Shown here piece after piece: positions 1 through 5,377 of a stretch of DNA of 11,345 nt (positions are counted from its first letter, which is position 1; the number at the start of each line of letters is the position of its first letter). A program made the position numbers and the translations under genes. A model generated the notes under the pieces. That model was given only the letters and a program-made list of their open reading frames with translations. It searched no databases and had not been told where the DNA came from. The DNA comes from CAYLMG01 sp964568365 (lineage in GTDB: Bacteria; Planctomycetota; Phycisphaerae; Sedimentisphaerales; Anaerobacaceae), in assembly GCA_964568365.1 (NCBI GenBank), contig CAZMQF010000081.1, forward strand, positions 1-11,345. The letters run 5' to 3'.

Positions 1-1
1 T

Positions 2-784
2 GACAGGCGCAAGGCGTTGATCGGTTACATAGCGGTACTGACCGGCGGGCAGGCGATATTCGAGGATTTGGGACTGCAGATCGAGAATATCGAATTAGGA
101 CAGCTTGGAAGAGCAAAGCGGGTGACAATTGATAAGGATACTACGACGATTATAGAAGGCGGTGGCGAGACGGCGGAGATTAAAGGCAGGATTGAGCAGC
201 TAAAGACAGAGATAGAGAAATCCACGAGTGAGTATGATACGGAGAAGCTCCAGGAGCGGCTTGCGAAGCTTGCGGGCGGTGTTGCACAGATTAACGTCGG
301 GGCGGCGACCGAGGCAGAGATGAAAGAGAAGAAGGCACGAGTTGAAGATGCGCTTCACGCGTGCAGAGCTGCGGTCGAGGAAGGGATACTGCCGGGAGGA
401 GGAGTGTCGATGCTGAGGGCTCTGTCGGCGCTCGATAAGATTAAATGCACGGGTGACGAGAAAATCGGATTGGACATTGTCAAAAGGGCGGTCGTCGCGC
501 CTATAAAGCAGATTGCCGAGAATGCCGGACTGGACGGCTCGATTGTGGCACAGAAAATAACGGAAAGCAGTGAGGCGAATTTCGGATATGACGCGATTCG
601 AAAGGAATACGGTGACATGGTCGAGTTTGGAGTGATAGTTCCAACTAAGGTTGAAAGGATAGCGCTTCAAAACGGTGCGTCGATTGCATCACTGCTTCTG
701 ACCACGGATGCGATAGTCAGCGAGATTCCCGAGAAAAAGGAGAGTGCTGCAGCCGGCATGCCGCCCGGCGGCGGGATGTACTAA
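2..784 (+). CDS. groEL: Chaperonin GroEL (Hsp60), C-terminal half, 5' end outside window
   Basis: ATP-driven cytosolic chaperonin that folds proteins inside a double-ring barrel with GroES. The window opens in frame at the DRRKA segment, so about 260 residues of a normally ~545-residue protein are present, covering the end of the apical domain, the second intermediate segment and the C-terminal equatorial domain. Recognisable blocks are KDTTTI, YDTEKLQERLAKLAGGVA, the GAATE and EMKEKKARVEDALHA segments (containing the catalytic Asp equivalent to E. coli D398) and GILPGGGVSML. The tail ends GMPPGGGMY rather than in a long GGM repeat. Oddities, by alignment to E. coli from memory: the usual DPTKV reads VPTKV (codon at 638-640), replacing the Asp equivalent to D495, and the Asn479 equivalent is Asp (590-592). 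Both line the nucleotide pocket. No groES is visible. Family identity is certain; whether this is the main or a paralogous GroEL is not. Confidence 0.97.
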   Translation, partial: DRRKALIGYIAVLTGGQAIFEDLGLQIENIELGQLGRAKRVTIDKDTTTIIEGGGETAEIKGRIEQLKTEIEKSTSEYDTEKLQERLAKLAGGVAQINVGAATEAEMKEKKARVEDALHACRAAVEEGILPGGGVSMLRALSALDKIKCTGDEKIGLDIVKRAVVAPIKQIAENAGLDGSIVAQKITESSEANFGYDAIRKEYGDMVEFGVIVPTKVERIALQNGASIASLLLTTDAIVSEIPEKKESAAAGMPPGGGMY

Positions 785-863
785 ATTAGTCGCCGGTCGC
801 TCGTCGCTGGTGGCCAGTAGAAAAATGGTTGATTTAAGAAAGTAATTTATTAGAAGTTTTTTG

Positions 864-886
864 GACGGCCGAGAGAATCGGCCATC
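864..886. other. Short hairpin between groEL and the small membrane protein gene
   Basis: GGCCGA (867-872) and TCGGCC (878-883) form a perfect 6-bp stem with a 5-nt loop. After one C/A mismatch, two more pairs are possible. There is no T-run on the downstream side of either strand, so it does not look like an intrinsic terminator. It might be a processing or regulatory hairpin in a groEL-distal transcript, or chance. Confidence 0.35.
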
Positions 887-906
887 ACGCTTATCAGGGA
901 ATTAAA

Positions 907-1197
907 ATGGGTTTTAAGTTTTATACAAATATGCTATCGCGGGCATCGAGACAGATGGCGGCGGGGATTTTTATTTTGGGGATGCTGCTGACAGGTTTTG
1001 GTTTTCTGATTTATCTTCTGCCGAAACTTTTTGCAACACTCGCGGCGTTGTTTTTTTTCTTTTTGGGAGCCGGCTGTATCGTGATGGGATTGAAGCTTCT
1101 ATGGGTGCAGCACAAGTTAGATAAATTAAGCAGGGACGAGGGCGGCGATTATCGAGAGAACGTTCGGATACGCGTCAAAGAACATTATGAGCAGTGA
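907..1197 (+). CDS. Small membrane protein of unknown function, two predicted TM helices
   Basis: A 96-residue protein I do not recognise. Residues about 18-40 and 43-65 are strongly hydrophobic, including a run of Leu and Phe, and should form a two-helix hairpin in the inner membrane. The N-terminus is short and basic, and the C-terminal ~30 residues are charged (DKLSRDEGGDYREN, then RIRVKEHYEQ), probably cytosolic. The ATG at 907 is preceded by AGGG at a spacing of about 7 nt, a reasonable ribosome binding site. It lies between groEL and rnr on the same strand, 122 bp after groEL, and could share their transcript, though rnr appears to have its own promoter. No enzymatic motif is visible. 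The two clean membrane segments and the binding site make it likely to be a real gene. Confidence 0.7.
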   Translation: MGFKFYTNMLSRASRQMAAGIFILGMLLTGFGFLIYLLPKLFATLAALFFFFLGAGCIVMGLKLLWVQHKLDKLSRDEGGDYRENVRIRVKEHYEQ

Positions 1198-1248
1198 AGA
1201 AGTGGCTTTGTAAACAGGCAGTAGAAGTAATGGGGGCTTTATTTGTGA

Positions 1249-1277
1249 TTGAGAGAAGCGGAGGCGGCGGTTATAAT
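1249..1277 (+). promoter_or_regulatory. Probable sigma70-type promoter of rnr
   Basis: TTGAGA (1249-1254; 5/6 to consensus) and a perfect TATAAT (1272-1277) are separated by exactly 17 bp. The expected transcription start falls at about 1284, one or two bases from the ATG at 1286. This would give RNase R a leaderless mRNA. No SD sits at normal distance; the only GGAGG-like stretch (1259-1264) is over 20 nt away and inside the promoter spacer. Confidence 0.6.
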
Positions 1278-1285
1278 CGGATTTG

Positions 1286-3475
1286 ATGCTGGAAGGCTTT
1301 AAGAAACAAATACTTAAGTACGTTGGGCACAGCGAGTATCGGCCTGTGAAGCTGTCGAAACTTGCCAAAGGGCTCGGTATAAGCAGGGAGGATTACGCCG
1401 AGTTTAAGAAAGCGTTCGAGCAGCTCCGGCAGGCAGGCCATATCATTATCGGCGAGAGAAGTGCGGTGGAGCTTCGGCCGTTAAGGGGACAAATCACGGG
1501 GACATTTCGAGCGAACCGCCAGGGGTTCGGGTTTGTGAGTCCGATGGTATCTGATTCGCACGGTGATTTGTTCATTCCGCCCGGTGACACAGGGACGGCG
1601 GTAACGGGTGACATTGTGGCGGCGAAGGTAGTCAAAAGGGGCAGGCGCGGGGGACAGATGCGGTATACGGGCAAAGTTATCGAGATACTTCAGCGGGGAA
1701 GCAACAGGATTGTGGGGACATTGAGCAAAAGCAAAGAGGGCTGGCTGGTTCGGCCGGAAGGGAAAGGATATGTTGAGCCTGTCAGCGTCGGTGACGTAAG
1801 CGCAAAGGGTGCGAGAGAAAAAGACAAGGTCGTTGTGGAGATAGTGAGCTGGCCGACAGAGAGGTATTTCGGGCAGGGTGCAATCGTTGAGGTTCTCGGC
1901 AGAGCGGGACAGTATGAGACAGAAATAAATTCGATTGTTCAGCGGTATCAAATTCCGTTTGAATTTGATGAGCAGTGCCTGGCAGAGGCCAGAGAAGCTG
2001 CGGCGAGGTTTAGAGGCTACGATAAAAAGAGCAGGGAGGATATAACGGAGAAGGTTGTCATAACGATTGACCCGCCTGATGCGAAGGATTTTGACGATGC
2101 GATAAGCCTTGAGGAAGACGGTGACAACAACCGGGTGCTTGGGGTGCATATAGCAGATGTGAGTTTTTTTGTGGGCGAGGGGACAGCGCTCGATGAAGAG
2201 GCGAAGCAGCGTGGCAACAGCGTGTATCTGCCGGGACGGACTATAGCGATGCTGCCGGAAGTTTTGAGTAACGGGATATGCTCGCTTCAACCGGGACAGA
2301 AAAGGTTCGTGAAGAGCGTCTATACGAGATACGACGATGAAGGAAAGGTCCTGGGCAGGAGGTTCGCAAGGTCGGTTATGAATTCGGCGCAGAGGCTTAC
2401 CTACGAGCAGGCGGATAAGGCGCTGAGGGGAAAGAGCGGCGAGGTTAGGAGCGAGGTGGAGAGTTTACTAAGGGATATGGAGCGGCTGAGCAGGATAATT
2501 GAGAAGCGGAGGATTAAGGACGGTATGCTGCATCTGGATTTGCCGGAGACGGAGCTTGTGATGGATGCAGCGGGCAGGGTTGTCGATGCACATCCTGCGG
2601 ACACGAGCTATCCGCATACGATAATCGAGATGTTTATGGTCGAGGCTAATGAGGCGGTGGCGGGTCTTTTAGACAGTTTAAATGTTACTTTTATGCGGAG
2701 GATTCACCCGGAGCCGGATGCGATGAGTATGAAAGAATTAGCCAGAATTTTGCGAACGATTGGTTTCAGTTTTCCGAAGTCGGCGGGTCGTTCTGATATA
2801 CAGGGACTGCTGGAGTCGGTCAGGGGGACAGATGCGAGTGTTGCGGTGAATTTACTGGTTCTGCGAAGTTTTGAAAAGGCTGTCTATTCGCCGAGAAATG
2901 TCGGCCATTACGCGCTTGCGTCGAGGCACTATTGTCACTTTACCAGCCCGATACGGCGGTATGCGGATTTGCTTGTGCACAGACTTCTGGATGATTACCT
3001 CGAGGGTAAAAGTTTGCCGAAGGGACAGGAGCAGGACTTAACGGAAGCCGGCAGGCATATAACGTTTACCGAGCAGCGTGCGGAAGACGCCGAGGAGGAG
3101 TTAAAGACGGTTTTGATTCTGCAGATGTTAGAGAAGCATATCGGCGATGAGCTGGACGGTGTTATTACGGGACTGGCGAATTTCGGAGTATTTGTTCAGA
3201 GTAAAAAATTCGGGATTGAGGGATTGATTTCGACGGAGCAATTGGGCGGCAGATGGGATTATTATCCGAAAAGTCACTGCTTCGCGGAGGAGGATTCGGG
3301 AGCGACTTTGCGGCTTGGACAGGGGATTAAAACGAGGATAGTTTCCGTGAATCTGCCGGCAAGACAATTGAATCTTATACCGGCTGAGGCTTTGGGCAGA
3401 GCTGCTGCAAAAGGTAAAGGCAGGAGAAAAGAAAGAGTCGTTAGGAAAAGAAAGAGGGGCGGTAAATACAGGTAA
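1286..3475 (+). CDS. rnr: Ribonuclease R (RNB-family 3'-5' exoribonuclease)
   Basis: Processive hydrolytic exoribonuclease that degrades structured RNA from the 3' end in mRNA turnover and rRNA quality control. The 729-residue product has the full RNase R order: an N-terminal winged-helix-like region (1-60), a cold-shock OB domain from about 68 (GQITGTF...GFGFV), the RNB catalytic domain, and an S1 domain (about 618-700) followed by a Lys/Arg-rich tail. The catalytic motif IDPPDAKDFDDA places Asp262, 268, 270 and 271 where E. coli RNase R has D272, D278, D280 and D281. The later motif HYALA...HFTSPIRRYADLLVHR (about 541-566) is also intact. The N-terminal helical and basic parts distinguish it from RNase II. 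An in-frame stop at 1274-1276 limits the start to TTG 1283 or ATG 1286; ATG is preferred. It converges with the toxin-antitoxin genes downstream. Confidence 0.96.
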   Translation: MLEGFKKQILKYVGHSEYRPVKLSKLAKGLGISREDYAEFKKAFEQLRQAGHIIIGERSAVELRPLRGQITGTFRANRQGFGFVSPMVSDSHGDLFIPPGDTGTAVTGDIVAAKVVKRGRRGGQMRYTGKVIEILQRGSNRIVGTLSKSKEGWLVRPEGKGYVEPVSVGDVSAKGAREKDKVVVEIVSWPTERYFGQGAIVEVLGRAGQYETEINSIVQRYQIPFEFDEQCLAEAREAAARFRGYDKKSREDITEKVVITIDPPDAKDFDDAISLEEDGDNNRVLGVHIADVSFFVGEGTALDEEAKQRGNSVYLPGRTIAMLPEVLSNGICSLQPGQKRFVKSVYTRYDDEGKVLGRRFARSVMNSAQRLTYEQADKALRGKSGEVRSEVESLLRDMERLSRIIEKRRIKDGMLHLDLPETELVMDAAGRVVDAHPADTSYPHTIIEMFMVEANEAVAGLLDSLNVTFMRRIHPEPDAMSMKELARILRTIGFSFPKSAGRSDIQGLLESVRGTDASVAVNLLVLRSFEKAVYSPRNVGHYALASRHYCHFTSPIRRYADLLVHRLLDDYLEGKSLPKGQEQDLTEAGRHITFTEQRAEDAEEELKTVLILQMLEKHIGDELDGVITGLANFGVFVQSKKFGIEGLISTEQLGGRWDYYPKSHCFAEEDSGATLRLGQGIKTRIVSVNLPARQLNLIPAEALGRAAAKGKGRRKERVVRKRKRGGKYR

Positions 3476-3515
3476 GATTCTACCAAAGAAGGATTTGAGG
3501 AAGCGGTAATTACGG

Positions 3516-3529
3516 TAGTGTCCTAATTT
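3516..3529. repeat. Left arm of an imperfect inverted 14-mer flanking the toxin-antitoxin region
   Basis: TAGTGTCCTAATTT here matches the reverse complement of 4614-4627 at 12 of 14 positions. The two arms bracket about 1.1 kb containing the toxin-antitoxin pair and the structured intergenic DNA. No flanking target duplication was seen and no transposase is present, so this may be chance. Confidence 0.3.
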
Positions 3530-3546
3530 GGAATATTTACGGAGAT

Positions 3547-3816
3547 TTACTTATATAAATCAGAATGTGAGCTTAACCTTGCTAATTTCAATTCATCTTT
3601 GCTAACCTTATAAATCAAAAGCAAATCCGGGGTTATGTGGAGCTCATAATAACCTCTCCAATTCCCATACAAAGGATGAGCCCCAAATTTTTTATCAAGT
3701 TCTTTGTCTTCGAGAAGCTGGTTAATTACGTGTTTTAAGAGTGTGATATTTTTTCTTTGCTTTTTCGCTTTTTTAAGGTCTCTTCTAAACTTGCTTGAGC
3801 GACGGATTGCTCTCAA
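3547..3816 (-). CDS. yafQ: YafQ-type toxin (RelE/ParE superfamily mRNA interferase)
   Basis: Probable ribosome-dependent endoribonuclease that cuts mRNA in the ribosomal A site and is neutralised by the upstream antitoxin. The 89-residue, very basic protein aligns along its length with E. coli YafQ (92 aa). The active-site set is intact: His47, His60, Asp64, Arg80 and His84 correspond to E. coli H50, H63, D67, R83 and H87, within HPLYGNWRGYYELH...PDLLLIYK and SSHSDLY. Translation appears to start at TTG (3816-3814), overlapping the antitoxin stop by 4 nt; an in-frame TGA just upstream excludes a longer start, and no internal ATG exists. AAGGA (3830-3826, 9 nt away) inside the antitoxin gene can serve as ribosome binding site. 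The rare start plus overlap suggests coupled, reduced toxin synthesis. AT-rich codons differ from flanking rnr and efp, consistent with transfer. Confidence 0.92.
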   Translation of the reverse strand: MRAIRRSSKFRRDLKKAKKQRKNITLLKHVINQLLEDKELDKKFGAHPLYGNWRGYYELHITPDLLLIYKVSKDELKLARLSSHSDLYK

Positions 3817-4067
3817 TGCTCAATGTCCTTCAATAAATCATCTACAGAATCAAACCTTACTCCTTTACCAGACTCTAATTCATCTATAGCCTGCATAGTA
3901 TCTTTGTTAGGAAGCTTTATATCAAAAGGAATACCTCTTGTATATATAATCTGCTTAAAATATAAGGCAATCGCCTCAGTTGTATTTAATCCTAATGAGT
4001 GTAGTACACCCACGGCTTTTCTTTTAGTTTCAGTGTCAATTCTTGTATTTATTGTTGTTACGCTCAT
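3813..4067 (-). CDS. dinJ: DinJ/RelB-family antitoxin
   Basis: Labile antitoxin and autorepressor for the YafQ-type toxin. The 84-residue product begins with a ribbon-helix-helix DNA-binding region (about 2-45: TTINTRIDTETKRKA, then SLGLNTTEAIALYFKQI), followed by the hallmark GIPFDIKLPNKDTMQAIDE stretch and an acidic C-terminal toxin-binding tail (SVDDLLKDIEH), closely matching the DinJ layout (86 aa). ATG 4067 was chosen over the in-frame start at 4094 because AAAGGAGGT (4082-4074) lies 6 nt upstream, a near-perfect SD. The much stronger SD than the toxin's, with the antitoxin first, is the expected arrangement for excess antitoxin. A promoter with an overlapping palindrome lies just upstream. 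A complete pair like this is likely functional. Confidence 0.93.
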   Translation of the reverse strand: MSVTTINTRIDTETKRKAVGVLHSLGLNTTEAIALYFKQIIYTRGIPFDIKLPNKDTMQAIDELESGKGVRFDSVDDLLKDIEH

Positions 4068-4073
4068 TTTTCG

Positions 4074-4082
4074 ACCTCCTTT
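4074..4082 (-). promoter_or_regulatory. Strong Shine-Dalgarno for the antitoxin
   Basis: On the minus strand the sequence AAAGGAGGT lies 6 nt before ATG 4067, complementary to the 16S rRNA 3' end. It decides the start of the antitoxin: the in-frame start at 4094 lies upstream of it. Confidence 0.85.
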
Positions 4083-4104
4083 ACGCCTTACCAATTTGCA
4101 TTAC

Positions 4105-4120
4105 ACTATCATTACATAGT
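4105..4120 (-). promoter_or_regulatory. Candidate autorepression operator of the toxin-antitoxin operon
   Basis: ACTAT (4105-4109) and ATAGT (4116-4120) form an inverted repeat with a 6-bp centre. CATTACA also recurs directly (4100-4106 and 4110-4116). The palindrome overlaps the -10 box and predicted start point, where a ribbon-helix-helix antitoxin normally binds to repress its own operon. Sequence-level inference only. Confidence 0.45.
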
Positions 4121-4147
4121 ATACATAATTTTATTCGACAAGGTCAA
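4118..4147 (-). promoter_or_regulatory. Promoter of the antitoxin-toxin operon
   Basis: On the minus strand, TTGACC (4147-4142; 5/6) and TATACT (4123-4118; 5/6) are separated by 18 bp. The start point would be near 4111, giving a leader of about 44 nt containing the strong SD. Confidence 0.65.
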
Positions 4148-4227
4148 GTGAAAAGTTCATTAGATTTTGAGAAATTGTAAACCATGATTTCCGTAAGTTC
4201 TTGTTTTCTGGGCACTTATAAAAATAC

Positions 4228-4337
4228 GACTTTACATGACTTTACATTATTTTATCGATTTTAAGGTTTAGAGCCTTAATATTGACCCGAATTTGGACAT
4301 TTTGACCAATTGTTTATCGATGTAAAGTAAAGTCATG
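4228..4337. repeat. Inverted/direct repeat cluster built on ACTTTAC
   Basis: GACTTTACAT is tandemly duplicated at 4228-4247. The reverse complement GTAAAGT occurs twice, overlapping, at 4322-4333. Together they give an 11-bp perfect inverted repeat, CATGACTTTAC (4235-4245) against GTAAAGTCATG (4327-4337), with ATCGAT inside each half (4254-4259 and 4316-4321). Between the arms lie a TTAAGG/CCTTAA hairpin (4261-4279) and two TTGACC copies (4283-4288, 4302-4307). An 8-T run follows at 4342-4349. It could be paired protein-binding sites, a small non-autonomous element or an RNA stem. Confidence 0.6.
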
Positions 4338-4367
4338 AAAATTTTTTTTGCTGTGTGCCGGCTTGTG

Positions 4368-4509
4368 GGGGGTAAGAACCCCCAATAATTTTAGATATTC
4401 GATGGTAAAGATATTCGCCCTCTTAGCCAAAACCAATATATCGCGGCTTTTTTATAACCTATAATCTCTGGGCTAAATCCAAAGGCCTGATTGACAATTA
4501 AAAACCGCG
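4368..4509 (+). other. Structured non-coding stretch, possible RNA element upstream of efp
   Basis: Three potential helices are visible. A GGGGG/CCCCC hairpin has the 6-nt loop TAAGAA (4368-4372 with 4379-4383). CGCGG, a bulged C and TTTTT (4442-4452) pair with AAAAACCGCG (4500-4509). TTAGCC (4423-4428) pairs with GGCTAA (4471-4476), which crosses the previous stem and would make a pseudoknot. AGATATTCG is also directly repeated (4393-4401, 4409-4417). A terminator-like hairpin follows at 4555. I do not recognise a known RNA family, and no clear promoter is visible in front. Confidence 0.3.
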
Positions 4510-4538
4510 AATGGCTTTCCTTTTCTATTGAGGACAAC

Positions 4539-4667
4539 ATGATATCACATAATTATCGAGTCAGCTACCTGCGCTGTTGTGGCGCCTCGATTTTTTATTT
4601 TTTAATTACAAATAAATTAGGAGGCTATTGGTTTTTTGGATTTCTTGACATTGGGGTGATTTTTTAA
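4539..4667 (+). CDS. Candidate 42-residue small ORF or leader peptide upstream of efp (weak)
   Basis: An ATG at 4539 follows GAGGA at 5 nt spacing, a credible ribosome binding site, and opens a 42-codon frame beginning MISHNYRVSYLRCCGAS. The second half is hydrophobic and AT-driven (Phe, Ile, Tyr, Trp). It runs through the terminator-like hairpin at 4555-4603 and ends inside the putative efp promoter. It has no family resemblance I know. It could be a leader peptide coupled to that terminator, but a chance frame in AT-rich DNA is at least as likely. Confidence 0.2.
   Translation: MISHNYRVSYLRCCGASIFYFLITNKLGGYWFFGFLDIGVIF
4555..4603 (+). terminator. Rho-independent terminator-like hairpin with T-run
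   Basis: ATCGAG (4555-4560) pairs with CTCGAT (4586-4591). An inner GCGC/GCGC stem (4571-4574 with 4582-4585) is possible with a bulged 5' side. The closing arm is followed directly by TTTTTT, A and a further T-run to 4603. It points in the + direction although no + strand gene lies upstream within 1 kb except rnr, implying an unannotated transcript, a leader attenuator for efp, or a fortuitous structure. Confidence 0.5.
4614..4627. repeat. Right arm of the imperfect inverted 14-mer
   Basis: AAATTAGGAGGCTA is complementary to 3516-3529 at 12 of 14 positions. It lies just upstream of the efp promoter. Weak evidence for the edge of an inserted segment. Confidence 0.3.
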
Positions 4668-4673
4668 GATACT
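4645..4673 (+). promoter_or_regulatory. Probable efp promoter
   Basis: A perfect TTGACA (4645-4650) is followed after 17 bp by GATACT (4668-4673; 4/6), with TACTAT overlapping at 4670-4675. The predicted start near 4680 gives a leader of about 40 nt carrying GGAG (4710-4713), 6 nt before ATG 4720. Confidence 0.6.
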
Positions 4674-4719
4674 ATCCGTTTTATAAAGACAAGTGTTTAT
4701 TGTTTTTTTGGAGAACGAT

Positions 4720-5280
4720 ATGAAGGCATCCGAGATGAGCAAAGGACGAACGGTGATAATCGACGGCAAGCTGTATGCGATTGTTGATTATCAGCATGTC
4801 AAGCTCGGCAAGGGAGGAGCGATTTACCAGACGAGGCTGAAGAGCCTTTCGGACGGTATGATACGGAATATTCGCATCCGGTCTGAAGAGACGATTGAAG
4901 AGGCATTTCTCGACAAGAGGACGTACGAGTATCTGTATTCGTCGGGCAGTGACCATATCCTGATGGATACGACAACGTACGACCAGATTACCCTCGACGA
5001 TGATGCGTTCGGCGGCGGGCAGAAATATCTAAAGCCGAACTCGCAGCTTCAGGTGACGATGTACGAGGGCAAGCCAGTTATAGTTGAGCTTCCGAATACG
5101 GTGGATTTAGAGGTTACGGATGCACCGCCTGAAATAAAGGGAGCGACGGCGACGAACCAGAGCAAGCCGGTGACATTGGAGACGGGTCTGGTGGTGCCGG
5201 CGCCGCCTTTTGTCAAAGTCGGCGACGTAATCAGGATAGATACACGAAGCGGCGAGTATGTTACAAGAGTTAAAAGCTAA
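4720..5280 (+). CDS. efp: Translation elongation factor P
   Basis: EF-P binds between the P and E sites of stalled ribosomes and promotes peptide bond formation on consecutive prolines. The 186-residue length matches E. coli EF-P (188). Domains in order are a KOW-like N-terminal domain (about 1-62), a central OB domain (about 63-125) and a C-terminal OB domain ending in the signature IRIDTRSGEYVTRV. The N-terminal loop reads VKLGKGGA, with Lys31 at the position of E. coli Lys34, the modified residue; the proline two residues before it in E. coli (KPGKG) is Leu here. The start is ATG 4720, preceded by GGAG at 6 nt; an in-frame GTG at 4693 lacks such a site and would add a non-family hydrophobic stub. 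No EF-P-modifying enzyme is in the window, so the modification type cannot be told. Confidence 0.96.
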   Translation: MKASEMSKGRTVIIDGKLYAIVDYQHVKLGKGGAIYQTRLKSLSDGMIRNIRIRSEETIEEAFLDKRTYEYLYSSGSDHILMDTTTYDQITLDDDAFGGGQKYLKPNSQLQVTMYEGKPVIVELPNTVDLEVTDAPPEIKGATATNQSKPVTLETGLVVPAPPFVKVGDVIRIDTRSGEYVTRVKS

Positions 5281-5330
5281 AAACTCGAAATACTAAGCAC
5301 GAAATTCGAAACAAATTCGAAATTCGAATG
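5281..5330. repeat. Intergenic TTCGAA-rich repeat
   Basis: CGAAATTCGAA occurs twice (5300-5310, 5318-5328), with three TTCGAA palindromes (5305, 5316, 5323) and a related CGAAATAC at 5286. It begins immediately after the efp stop and lies in the efp-secA gap. Similar short CGAAATTCGAA strings are, from memory, dispersed between genes in some PVC and related candidate-phylum genomes. Function unknown. Confidence 0.55.
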
Positions 5331-5377
5331 ACAGAAATATGAAACGGCTTTGAAAGTCTGTTTTACAGAATGCAAAT

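Noticed and set aside
200..670. Open frame (156 codons) on the minus strand opposite groEL
   Set aside because: Antisense shadow of conserved GroEL sequence, without recognisable domains.
867..883. GGCCGA/TCGGCC hairpin as a groEL terminator
   Set aside because: No T-run follows it on the + strand; the T-rich stretch lies before the stem.
1481..2290. Open frame (269 codons) on the minus strand opposite rnr
   Set aside because: Antisense to the RNase R cold-shock and catalytic domains; translation is low-complexity and unlike any protein family.
4068..4094. Nine-codon N-terminal extension of the antitoxin
   Set aside because: The extension would translate the strong SD itself; the ATG at 4067 has the SD at ideal spacing and gives the family length.
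3823..4119. 98-codon open frame on the + strand across the antitoxin
   Set aside because: Shadow of the antitoxin gene, whose family and ribosome binding site are clear.
4491..4496. TTGACA as a promoter for a transcript ending at 4603
   Set aside because: No acceptable -10 hexamer at 16-18 bp; a promoter here would also leave out most of the upstream stems.
4693..4719. GTG start extending EF-P by nine residues
   Set aside because: No SD before it, and the added residues are not part of EF-P; GGAG and ATG 4720 fit better.
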